Source of the DNA: Streptomyces canus 299MFChir4.1
GTDB lineage: Bacteria > Actinomycetota > Actinomycetes > Streptomycetales > Streptomycetaceae
DNA: 64,000 nucleotides
Reading direction: 5' to 3'
NCBI RefSeq assembly: GCF_000383615.1
Contig: NZ_KB911595.1
Location: 124,001 to 188,000, forward strand
A program made the position numbers and the translations under genes. This document shows positions 8,371 through 15,852 of this stretch, one piece after another. Positions within the stretch are counted from its first letter, which is position 1. Each line of letters begins with the position of its first letter. The notes under the pieces are model-generated. The model saw only the letters and a list, made by a program, of their open reading frames with translations. It had not been told where the DNA came from and did no database searches.

Positions 8371-9939
8371 ATGGACCTCCCCGACTTCGGCATTCCGCCC
8401 CGGCTCGCGCGCCGCCTCAGCATGGCCGAGCAGCACGAGTACCTGCGGACGAAGCTGACCCGGCGCCGCACGCTGGTGACCGCGGGGGCGGTGGCGGGCG
8501 GCCTGCTGACGGGCTGTTCGAGCGCCGGGGTGTCCACCGCCGGCTCCACGTCCTCCCCCGCGCCCTCCCCCACGACGAAGGTGCACGGCTCCGCCCTCTC
8601 CCCCTTCGGCCGCCATCTCGCCTTCGGCGCCGACCCGAGGACCCGGATGCGGATCTCGTGGCAGGTCCCGCTCGCGGTCAGGAAGCCGTACGTCCGCGTC
8701 GGCCTGAGCCCCGACGACCTGAGCCGCAGGATCGAGGCCGAGCTGCGCGACCTGCACACCCCGGGGCAGACCGGCGTACGCCTCGCCCTCGACCAGTACT
8801 ACCTGCACGCGGCCCTGGACGGACTGCGCCCCGGCACGACGTACTACTACGGCGTCGGCCACGACGGCTTCGACCCGGCGGACGCGAAGCACCGCTCGAC
8901 CATCACCAGCTTCCGTACGGCCCCGGAGAGCCCGGAGAAGTTCGTCTTCACCGCCTTCGGCGACCAGGGAGTGGGCACCGCCGCGGCCGCCAACGACAAC
9001 CTCCTGCTGCGCCAGAAGCCCGCCTTCCACCTGCACGCCGGTGACATCTGCTACGCCGACGGCAACGGCCAGGGTCTGAAGTCGGACGGCTACGACCCGG
9101 GCTTCTGGGACCTGTTCCTCAAGCAGAACGAGGAGGTCGCGCGGAGCGTGCCCTGGATGGTCACCACCGGCAACCACGACATGGAGGCCTGGTACTCCCC
9201 CGACGGCTACGGCGGCCAGCTCGCCCGCTGGTCCCTCCCGGACAGCGGCTTCGACCCGCGTTCGGCTCCGGGCGTGTACTCCTTCACCTACGGCAACGTC
9301 GGCGTCGTGGCCCTGGACGCGAACGACGTGTCGTACGAGATCCCCGCCAACTTCGGCCACACGGACGGGAAGCAGACGAGGTGGCTGGAGGAGCGGCTCG
9401 GTGAGCTGCGGGCCGCCAAGGGGATCGACTTCGTCGTCGTCTTCTTCCACCACTGCGCGTACTCGATGTCCTCGCACGCCTCCGACGGCGGGGTGCGCGC
9501 CGAGTGGCTGCCGCTGTTCGAGAAGCACCAGGTGGACCTGGTGATCAACGGGCACAACCACGTGTACGAGCGCACGGACGCGATCCGCGGCGGCGAGGTC
9601 GGCCGGGCGGTACCGGTCGGCGGCGCCACCGACCCGACGCGGGACGGGATCGTGTACGTCACGGCCGGCGGGGGCGGCCGTGACCTGTACGGCTTCCCCG
9701 CGGGGGTGAAGGAGAGCTACGAGGGGCGCGTGCACGACCACGAGTCCGTCGAGACCTTCCGGTGGACGAAGTCGCAGCAGCCCGACAAGGAGACCGTGGA
9801 GTGGTCACGGGTGCGCTACCGCGGGTTCTCGCTGCTCTCGGTGGAGGCGGAGGGCGGGGCCAGGCCGCGGCTGACGGTGTCGGCGCTCGCGCAGAGCGGG
9901 GAGCGCATCGACCGTTTCGAGGTGTGGCGCGAGGCCTGA
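8371..9939 (+). CDS. Tat-exported purple acid phosphatase-like metallophosphoesterase lipoprotein
   Basis: 522 aa. After a 30-residue cytoplasmic lead comes TRRRTLVTAGAVAGGLLTGC, a combined twin-arginine and lipobox signal. Next is a purple-acid-phosphatase N-terminal fibronectin-like domain (RMRISWQVP, about residues 80-180). The calcineurin-like phosphoesterase domain follows, with ligands in AFGDQG, HAGDICYADG, TTGNHD, FFHHCAYS and NGHNHVYERT. Such enzymes release phosphate from organic esters outside the cytoplasmic membrane. The start was set at ATG 8371 because MDLPDFGIPPRLARR fits this family's usual N-terminus (from memory); ATG 8422 is possible. A terminator overlaps its last codons. 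Confidence 0.85.
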   Translation: MDLPDFGIPPRLARRLSMAEQHEYLRTKLTRRRTLVTAGAVAGGLLTGCSSAGVSTAGSTSSPAPSPTTKVHGSALSPFGRHLAFGADPRTRMRISWQVPLAVRKPYVRVGLSPDDLSRRIEAELRDLHTPGQTGVRLALDQYYLHAALDGLRPGTTYYYGVGHDGFDPADAKHRSTITSFRTAPESPEKFVFTAFGDQGVGTAAAANDNLLLRQKPAFHLHAGDICYADGNGQGLKSDGYDPGFWDLFLKQNEEVARSVPWMVTTGNHDMEAWYSPDGYGGQLARWSLPDSGFDPRSAPGVYSFTYGNVGVVALDANDVSYEIPANFGHTDGKQTRWLEERLGELRAAKGIDFVVVFFHHCAYSMSSHASDGGVRAEWLPLFEKHQVDLVINGHNHVYERTDAIRGGEVGRAVPVGGATDPTRDGIVYVTAGGGGRDLYGFPAGVKESYEGRVHDHESVETFRWTKSQQPDKETVEWSRVRYRGFSLLSVEAEGGARPRLTVSALAQSGERIDRFEVWREA

Positions 9940-9958
9940 CGGACCCGCGCCACACCTC
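9919..9958. terminator. Bidirectional terminator after the phosphatase gene
   Basis: A perfect 13-bp inverted repeat (GAGGTGTGGCGCG, 9919-9931, with 9946-9958) has its first arm inside the last codons and its second arm past the stop. It lies between two convergent genes and can serve both. Confidence 0.75.
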
Positions 9959-9992
9959 GTACGGGGGCGGCTCCCGACTGTGAGGGACCCGG

Positions 9993-10124
9993 TCAGTGAC
10001 CGGTCGAGCCGCCGTTGTCACGGCGGTCGAGGGCGCGCTGCAGGGCTGCGGCGGCGTTCTTGCGGTCGGACTCGCTCGTACGGGAGGTGTGACGGACTCG
10101 ACGGCGGGCGGTCGTCTCGGCCAT
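9993..10124 (-). CDS. Small basic conserved protein (43 aa)
   Basis: 43 aa: MAETTARRRVRHTSRT is followed by a short amphipathic helix (SDRKNAAAALQRALDRRD) and a Gly-rich end. It is preceded by a strong AAGGAG ribosome site at ideal distance, and codon third positions are GC-rich, so it looks translated. I recall closely similar short proteins annotated in many Streptomyces, with no function. It is highly basic at the N-terminus, which would allow nucleic-acid or membrane-phosphate contact, but that is speculation. Confidence 0.65.
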   Translation of the reverse strand: MAETTARRRVRHTSRTSESDRKNAAAALQRALDRRDNGGSTGH

Positions 10125-10318
10125 GAGAAATCGACTCCTTCGAATTTCCGGGAAGGGGACAACGAGACGCCGGAAGGGGCGGGGAGCGACGGACCGCAGG
10201 GGTTGCCTGCGCGGGGCCCGGCTCACGACCGCCATTCGCTTGATCGAGCGAGACGTTCGGCTCCTACAAAGCTAAGGGAGGAGGGCCAGTCTGTCTCCAC
10301 AATTACTCGGACTTCCTA

Positions 10319-11007
10319 CTATCTGAGACGGCGGAGTGGATCACACCACGCTGACCTGCGGTTTCGTCGAAGCCCTGAGTTCCCGGCCCGGCGACTGGGC
10401 CGCTCGGGCCCCAGGTCGGTGATCTCGGTGCCGGTTGGGGGCGCGGTGAGGGAGAGCTCAGGCATGATCGCCATGCCGAGCCCGCTGCCCGCCATCGACA
10501 GCACGGCCCCGTCGTCCTCGGCCCGGACCGTCGCGGCAGGGATCCAGTCCTGCGCGGCCCACCAGCGCCGGGTGGAGGAGGAGCAGTTCTCCCACCGGTC
10601 GGCCAACGGCAGCGCCCGCGGATCGGGATGCCCGGCCGGGTGCACGAGCGCGTACGCCTCTTCCAGGACTACGTCCCCGACGAGCCCCGGCGGAACGGGC
10701 GCACGGATGTCCTGCGTGTCCAGCGGGGCGATCCCGGTGTCAGCCCCCCTCGGCCGCCTCACCGGCCGTTCCGGGACCGATCTCCCGCACGCCCTTGACG
10801 CTCGCCTCGATGCCGGGGTGCTGTGGGCGTCCCGTTGCCACTGCCCGTTCCCCGGCCGGGGTGGGCCGGACACCGAACCGGCTCCGCTCGAACCGCACGA
10901 CGTCCAGCTCGCCCTCGATGCCGCGCATGGCGTGCGAGACGGCCGACCGGGTCGCACCGAGCCGGACACCCGCCGCCGAGAAGCCGCCCTCCTCGGCGAC
11001 CGGCCCT
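10319..11007 (-). pseudogene. Frameshifted, truncated LysR-type regulator
   Basis: Two frames together spell a LysR regulator. From about 11007 to 10740 the sequence reads VAEEGGFSAAGVRLGATRS, a SAVSHAMRGIEGELDV helix-turn-helix and the FGVRPTPAGERAV wing typical of LysR N-termini, then hits a stop. The effector-binding domain continues in another frame (about 10735-10395) with LVGDVVLEEAYALVHPAGH, AEDDGAVLSMAGSGLGMAIMP and a short tail. The first 15-20 residues of a normal LysR are missing: a TGA lies in frame just before the VAEEGG codons. Truncation plus a frameshift indicates decay. What it once regulated is unknown. Confidence 0.65.
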
Positions 11008-11256
11008 CACCCCCGACGAGACGGTCATGGACGACTTCGACCACATCATGGAGACGTCGGGCGACCGGGTGCTCGCCATGATGGACGGATACACCCGCAC
11101 TGCCGATGCAACTGAGTCCGCTCCACTTGTGGCCGTGATACCCGCGGGACGACGCATGGGATGCGCCGCACTTCCCGGAGTAGGACCTCCTGGAAACGGG
11201 CCCTGAATCGGACCTGGTTCTATTCGTTCTGACACATTGCCAGGAAACCGGCTCCT
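11008..11256. other. Intergenic remainder next to the LysR pseudogene
   Basis: No confident gene. On the plus strand about 10998-11115 is open and reads LTPDETVMDDFDHIMETSGD then RVLAMMDGYTRTADAT, which looks protein-like. It has no start, ribosome site or recognised family and abuts the truncated end of the LysR remnant. It may be the tail of a deleted neighbouring gene. Confidence 0.3.
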
Positions 11257-11276
11257 ACCTCGGACGACTCCGAGGT
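11257..11276. promoter_or_regulatory. 20-bp perfect palindrome upstream of the Nudix-fusion gene
   Basis: ACCTCGGA-cgac-TCCGAGGT is a perfect inverted repeat with 8-bp arms and a 4-nt centre, ending 62 nt before the start codon and 2 nt before a TTGTCA hexamer. There is no gene directly upstream that would need a terminator and no U-tract follows, so an operator is more likely. The adjacent gene encodes a protein with a C-terminal winged helix, so autoregulation is a reasonable guess. Confidence 0.5.
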
Positions 11277-11278
11277 TC

Positions 11279-11307
11279 TTGTCAGGACGGCGCTATCGGG
11301 AGTTAGC
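11279..11307 (+). promoter_or_regulatory. Possible promoter of the Nudix-fusion gene
   Basis: TTGTCA at 11279-11284 is followed after 17 nt by GTTAGC (11302-11307), a moderate match to a vegetative Streptomyces promoter. It lies immediately downstream of the palindrome at 11257-11276. The -10 is weak, so this is tentative. Confidence 0.3.
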
Positions 11308-11338
11308 GGCGGTGCGGCCAGGGTGGCACAGTCCCGCT

Positions 11339-12481
11339 ATGCGCAATCCCATGCTCCAGCCGTCCATCGCACTCATCGGGAGCTTTCGGCAGCACTACCC
11401 CGAGGTCCTGGCGGCCGCCAGGATTTTCATGGACGGCGGGCTGACCGTGAAGACACCGCCGATGTCCCGGATCATCAACCACGGGCACGAGTTCGTGCGC
11501 TTCGCGTCCGACCCTCCGGAGTCCTCGGACCACGACATCCAGGCAGCGACCATGGAGAGGATCTTCACCTCGGACCTGGTGTACGTCGTGAACCCCGGTG
11601 GGTACGTCGGCCGTACCACCGCATACGAACTGGGACGCGCCCACGAGCGAGGCCTCGCCGTCTATTACGCGGAGCCACCGAAGGACTTGCCCATCGACAT
11701 CGCCGAGGGCACTGTCGTCGACCCGCGCCGCCTGGTTCGGATCATCGCCGGGAACGACCCGGGGCCGTCACCGATCCGGCGGCCACGGGTCTCCGCGCAA
11801 CTGACGGCCGACATCGTCATCTTCACCATCCGCGAAGAACGGCTGAACGTCCTGCTCGTCAGACGCGGCAAGGAGCCTTTCCGCTGGAAGCTGGCCCTCC
11901 CCGGCGGATTCGTCCGACCGGGGGAGTCCCTGGAGGACACCGCGCGACGCGAGCTCAAGGAGGAGACCGGCCTGAGCGGTCCCCGCATCCAGCTGAAGCA
12001 GCTGCACACCTACTCGCATCCGGAGCGGGATCCCCGGGGCCGGGTCGTCTCAACCGCCTTTCTGGCGATCACCCCGAACCTGCCCGAGGCCACCGGTGCG
12101 ACCGACGTGTACCGGGCGGACTGGCTCGAGGTCGAGGAATCGCTGTGGGGCGACGACGGCCGTCTCGGCTTCGACCACGGCAAGATTCTCCGGAACGGTC
12201 TCGAACACGCCCGGAGTCTGCTGGAGCACACGACCGTCGCGGCCGACTTCTGCGACGACCTCTTCACCATCACCGACCTGCGCAAGGTCTACGAGGCCGT
12301 GTGGGGCGTCGAGATCAACCCGGGGAACTTCCACCGCAAGGTGGTGGAGGAGACCACCGGGTTCGTGGTCAGGACCAACAAGGTGCGCAGGTCGGGTCCC
12401 GGCAAGCCGCCCGCCCTGTTCCGCCGGGGCTCGGCCCATGTGCTTTACCCCCCGATGATGCGCGGCTCGCGCACCTCCTAG
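11339..12481 (+). CDS. Nucleoside 2-deoxyribosyltransferase-like / Nudix / NrtR-like winged-helix fusion
   Basis: 380 aa in three parts. Residues 9-115 resemble the nucleoside 2-deoxyribosyltransferase/DUF4406 fold: SIALIGSFRQH, then SDLVYVVNPGGYVGRTTAYELGRA, in which Glu97 matches the family's catalytic glutamate. Residues 150-250 are a Nudix domain with an intact box (Gly190, Glu196, Arg204, Glu205, Glu208, Glu209, Gly211). Residues about 300-380 resemble the winged helix of NrtR-type regulators (FTITDLRKVYEAVWG, NFHRKVVEETTGFV, PPALFRRG). NrtR proteins sense ADP-ribose and repress NAD genes; the extra N-terminal domain is unusual. Start ATG 11339; ATG 11351 is possible. Followed after 49 nt by a membrane-protein gene. 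Role inferred: nucleotide or NAD-linked sensor-regulator. Confidence 0.75.
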   Translation: MRNPMLQPSIALIGSFRQHYPEVLAAARIFMDGGLTVKTPPMSRIINHGHEFVRFASDPPESSDHDIQAATMERIFTSDLVYVVNPGGYVGRTTAYELGRAHERGLAVYYAEPPKDLPIDIAEGTVVDPRRLVRIIAGNDPGPSPIRRPRVSAQLTADIVIFTIREERLNVLLVRRGKEPFRWKLALPGGFVRPGESLEDTARRELKEETGLSGPRIQLKQLHTYSHPERDPRGRVVSTAFLAITPNLPEATGATDVYRADWLEVEESLWGDDGRLGFDHGKILRNGLEHARSLLEHTTVAADFCDDLFTITDLRKVYEAVWGVEINPGNFHRKVVEETTGFVVRTNKVRRSGPGKPPALFRRGSAHVLYPPMMRGSRTS

Positions 12482-12530
12482 ACCTCGCTCCACCAGCCCC
12501 CGTGCAAGAGGCGACCTGAAGGAGACCACC

Positions 12531-13049
12531 ATGGCGCCCCGCGTTTCACCCCTCTTGCTGGCGAAAGCCGGTGACACCGCTGGCGGCGGGTTCTCCTCCA
12601 CCTGGTCGTGGGCAGCGGTGATCGCCCTGGCCGCACTGCTCGTCGGCACCTGGCTCACTGTCAACCACCGCCGTCGCGACCGACTCGCCAAGTGGCTCCA
12701 GCCCGGCTACGACACGGCGAGCGAGACGCGGATCCTGCTGGACCGGCTGTCGCTCACCACTGCGGTAGAGGGCGTCACGGCCGAACTGCCGGTGCTGGTC
12801 GACCTCGTCAGCAAGCTCAGGATCGCCGAACAGCGCTCCCCGAAGCTGCCGTTCGGGGTGATCGTCGCGGAACTGGAGGCGTACCGGGCGAACCTGCTGC
12901 CGCCGGACTACGCCGCCAAACTCGCCGTGGACGACTCCCTGTTGGAGGGCTACCTCGCTCTCGCCCGCATGCAGGGGGTCAGGCTCGAGGCCGCGAGAGC
13001 CGCGATCGTCGTCGTCCAGGGGTTGATCGAGAAGCGGACGCGCAAGTAG
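12531..13049 (+). CDS. Membrane-anchored protein of unknown function, partner of the Nudix fusion
   Basis: 172 aa, starting after a strong AAGGAG site. Residues 26-45 (WAAVIALAALLVGTWLTV) form one transmembrane helix followed by a basic HRRRDRLAKW stop-transfer segment. A helical cytoplasmic domain of about 125 residues follows, with several Leu/Ala heptad-like stretches (VEGVTAELPVLVDLVSKLRI; LEAARAAIVVVQGLIEKR). I do not recognise a family. It lies 49 nt behind the NDT-Nudix-winged-helix gene with no terminator between, and a shared terminator follows, so the two are probably one transcript. A membrane-tethered effector or adaptor is possible but unproven. Confidence 0.65.
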   Translation: MAPRVSPLLLAKAGDTAGGGFSSTWSWAAVIALAALLVGTWLTVNHRRRDRLAKWLQPGYDTASETRILLDRLSLTTAVEGVTAELPVLVDLVSKLRIAEQRSPKLPFGVIVAELEAYRANLLPPDYAAKLAVDDSLLEGYLALARMQGVRLEAARAAIVVVQGLIEKRTRK

Positions 13050-13064
13050 CGAGCGGGTACACGA

Positions 13065-13090
13065 AGGGGCCGGACGTTCGTCCGGCCCCT
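13065..13090. terminator. Bidirectional terminator between the membrane-protein gene and pruA
   Basis: A perfect 11-bp stem (AGGGGCCGGAC, 13065-13075, with 13080-13090) and GTTC loop lie midway between two convergent stops. Confidence 0.8.
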
Positions 13091-13109
13091 CGAAGTGGCT
13101 GGTGAACCG

Positions 13110-14741
13110 TCAGCCCATGTGCGGGTATCCGTAGTCGGTCGGCGGGACGAGCGTCTCCTTGATGGCGCGGGTCAGGGTCCAGCGCTGGAGGTTCTGCGGG
13201 GCGCCGGCCTTGTCGTTGGTGCCGGAGGCGCGGCCGCCGCCGAAGGGCTGCTGGCCGACGACGGCGCCGGTCGACTTGTCGTTGATGTAGAAGTTGCCGG
13301 CCGCGTAGCGCAGCTTCTCCATCGTGTACGCGGCCGCCGCGCGGTCCTGCGCGATGACCGAGCCGGTCAGGGCGTAGTCGGACGCCGACTCCATCTGGGT
13401 CAGCATCTCCTCGTACTGGTCGTCCTCGTAGACGTACACCGCGAGGAAGGGGCCGAAGTACTCGGTCGTGAAGACCTCGTTCTCCGGGTCCGTGCACTCG
13501 ACGACGGTCGGGCGGACGAACCAGCCGACCGAGTCGTCGTAGGAACCGCCCGCGACGATCGTGCAGGTGGGGTCGGACTGCGCGCGGTCGATGGCGGCCT
13601 TGTTCTTGGCGAAGGCCCGCTCGTCGATGACCGCGCCGATGAAGTTGGACAGGTCGGTGACGTCACCCATGGCGATGCCGTCGACCTCGGCGGCGAACTC
13701 CTCGCGGAAACCGCTGTTCCAGATCGACGCCGGGATGTAGGCCCGGGAGGTCGCCGAGCACTTCTGGCCCTGGTACTCGAAGGCACCGCGGGTCAGGGCG
13801 GTCTTGAGGATGGCGGGGTCGGCCGAGGGGTGAGCGACCACGAAGTCCTTGCCGCCGGTCTCGCCGACCAGGCGCGGGTAGGTGCGGTACTTCTCGATGT
13901 TGGCGCCGACCGTCTTCCACAGGTGCTGGAAGGTCTTGGTGGATCCGGTGAAGTGGATGCCCGCGAGGTCCCGGTGCTCCAGGGCCACCTTGGAGACCTC
14001 GATGCCGTCGCCGGTGACGAGGTTGATGACGCCCTTGGGCAGGCCAGCCTCCTCCAGGAGCTGCATCAGCAGGACGGCGGCGTGGGTCTGCGTGGGGGAC
14101 GGCTTCCACACGACCACGTTGCCCATGAGCGCGGGCGCGGTCGGCAGGTTGCCCGCGATCGCCGTGAAGTTGAACGGCGTGATCGCGTAGACGAAGCCTT
14201 CGAGGGGCCGGTGGTCGAGGCGGTTCCAGACGCCCGGGGCGTTGGCCGGGGGCTGTTCGGCGAGCAGGTCACGGGCGTACTTGACGTTGAAGCGCCAGAA
14301 GTCGACCAGCTCGCAGGGGGTGTCGATCTCGGCCTGCTGTGCGGTCTTGGACTGGCCGAGCATGGTGGAGGCGGCCAGCGTCTCGCGCCAGGGGCCGGCG
14401 AGCAGTTCGGCGGCGCGCAGGATGATCGCGGCACGGTCGTCGAAGGACATCGCGCGCCAGGCGGGGGCGGCGGCGAGGGCCGCGTCGATGGCGTCGCGGG
14501 CGTCCTGCTGGGTGGCGTTGCGGAGGGTGCCGAGGACGGCCTTGTGGTTGTGCGGCTGTACGACCTGGAAGGCCTCACCGCCGCCGAGGCGCTTCTCCCC
14601 GCCGATGGTCATCGGCAGGTCGACCGGGTTCTCGGCCAGCTCCTTGAGCTTCACCTCCAGCCGGGCCCGCTCGGGCGAGCCGGGGGCGTAGCCGTGCACC
14701 GGCTCGTTGACGGGGGCGGGGACCTGGGTCACAGCGTCCAT
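13110..14741 (-). CDS. pruA: L-glutamate gamma-semialdehyde (1-pyrroline-5-carboxylate) dehydrogenase
   Basis: 543 aa, the length of the stand-alone actinobacterial/eukaryotic P5C dehydrogenase type. It oxidises glutamate semialdehyde to glutamate with NAD, the second step of proline catabolism. Signatures: ITPFNFTAIAGNLPTAPALMGN, FTGSTKTFQ, the general-base glutamate Glu294 (VGETGGKDF), the nucleophile Cys328 (GQKCSATSR) and EYFGPFLAVYVY. The start ATG follows putA by 39 nt on the same strand, so putA-pruA is an operon. A divergent PucR regulator sits upstream. Ends at a terminator shared with the convergent gene. Confidence 0.95.
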   Translation of the reverse strand: MDAVTQVPAPVNEPVHGYAPGSPERARLEVKLKELAENPVDLPMTIGGEKRLGGGEAFQVVQPHNHKAVLGTLRNATQQDARDAIDAALAAAPAWRAMSFDDRAAIILRAAELLAGPWRETLAASTMLGQSKTAQQAEIDTPCELVDFWRFNVKYARDLLAEQPPANAPGVWNRLDHRPLEGFVYAITPFNFTAIAGNLPTAPALMGNVVVWKPSPTQTHAAVLLMQLLEEAGLPKGVINLVTGDGIEVSKVALEHRDLAGIHFTGSTKTFQHLWKTVGANIEKYRTYPRLVGETGGKDFVVAHPSADPAILKTALTRGAFEYQGQKCSATSRAYIPASIWNSGFREEFAAEVDGIAMGDVTDLSNFIGAVIDERAFAKNKAAIDRAQSDPTCTIVAGGSYDDSVGWFVRPTVVECTDPENEVFTTEYFGPFLAVYVYEDDQYEEMLTQMESASDYALTGSVIAQDRAAAAYTMEKLRYAAGNFYINDKSTGAVVGQQPFGGGRASGTNDKAGAPQNLQRWTLTRAIKETLVPPTDYGYPHMG

Positions 14742-14780
14742 GAGATCCGTAACTCCTTGAACTTGAGCGGGTGTTCGGGC

Positions 14781-15707
14781 TCAGCCCTTGCTGATCATGC
14801 TGCGGGCGAAAAAGCGCAGATTGGCCGGCTTCTCCGCGAGCCGCCGCATGAAGTAGCCGTACCAGTCGGTGCCGTAGGCGGTGTAGACGCGCATGCGGTG
14901 GCCCTCGGCGGCCAGGCGCAGGTGTTCGTCGCCGCGGATGCCGTAGAGCATCTGGAACTCGTACTCGTCGGGCTTGCGGCCCGCCTGCCGGGCGAGTTCC
15001 TGGGCGATGGAGATCAGGCGCGGGTCGTGGGAGCCGACCATCGGGTATCCCTCGCCCTCCATGAGGATGCGCAGGGCCCGGACGTACGCCTTGTCGATCT
15101 CGTGCTTCTGCTGGTAGGCGACTTCCGCGGGCTCCTTGTACGCGCCTTTCACCAGCCGCACCCGGCTGCCCGCCGCGGCGAGCCGGCGGGCGTCGGCCTC
15201 GGTGCGGAAGAGATAGGCCTGGATCACACAGCCGGTCTGCGGGAAGTCCTGCCGCAGTTCCTCGTGGATGGCGAACATCGAGTCGAGGGTGGTGTGGTCC
15301 TCGGCGTCGAGCGTGACGGTCGTCCCGATGGCGGCGGCGGCCTCGACGACGGGCCGGACGTTCGCGAGCGCCAGCTCGTGTCCCCCGGGAAGCGCCTGGC
15401 CGAACATCGACAGCTTCACGGACATCTCGGCCCTGGTGCCCAGTTCGAGCGTCCCGAGCCGGTCGACGAGCGCGAGGTAGGCGTCCCGGGCGGCCTCCGC
15501 CTGCTCGGGCGTGGTGATGTCCTCGCCGACCACGTCCAGGGTCAGCTCCAGGCCCCGCGAGGTGAGCTCCTGGACGATCGGGACGATCTCGTCGACCGTC
15601 TCGCCGGGGATGAAGCGGTCGACCACCTGCTTGGTGACCGGGGCCGCCGAGATCAGGCGTCGCATCCGGTCGCTGCGCGACGCGGCAAGAATCACGGGAC
15701 CCAGCAC
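14781..15707 (-). CDS. putA: Proline dehydrogenase (monofunctional)
   Basis: 308 aa. FAD-dependent oxidation of proline to 1-pyrroline-5-carboxylate, feeding electrons to the respiratory chain at the membrane. The TIM-barrel signatures are present: TLDVVGEDI, SVKLSMFGQALP, TLDAEDHTTLDS, RLVKGAYKE, GSHDPRLI, EFQMLYGIRGD and the C-terminal YGTDWYGYFMRR, whose paired arginines bind substrate carboxylate. I chose GTG 15707 (MLGPVILAASRSD) because GGAGG lies 6 nt upstream; the frame is open further but lacks such a site. First gene of putA-pruA; 145 nt separate it from the divergent PucR regulator gene, probably its activator. Confidence 0.92.
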   Translation of the reverse strand: MLGPVILAASRSDRMRRLISAAPVTKQVVDRFIPGETVDEIVPIVQELTSRGLELTLDVVGEDITTPEQAEAARDAYLALVDRLGTLELGTRAEMSVKLSMFGQALPGGHELALANVRPVVEAAAAIGTTVTLDAEDHTTLDSMFAIHEELRQDFPQTGCVIQAYLFRTEADARRLAAAGSRVRLVKGAYKEPAEVAYQQKHEIDKAYVRALRILMEGEGYPMVGSHDPRLISIAQELARQAGRKPDEYEFQMLYGIRGDEHLRLAAEGHRMRVYTAYGTDWYGYFMRRLAEKPANLRFFARSMISKG

Positions 15708-15852
15708 GGGGCACCTCCACAAACCAGCAGATAGAACCACCGTGAAACCTAAGGATCCCTCCGATCGTCGGCCATCGACAGCTGTCACGCATCCGTGCCG
15801 CAGATCTCAGACAGATGTATGAAGAGCCGCGGAATTGCGGGAGAATGCCCGG

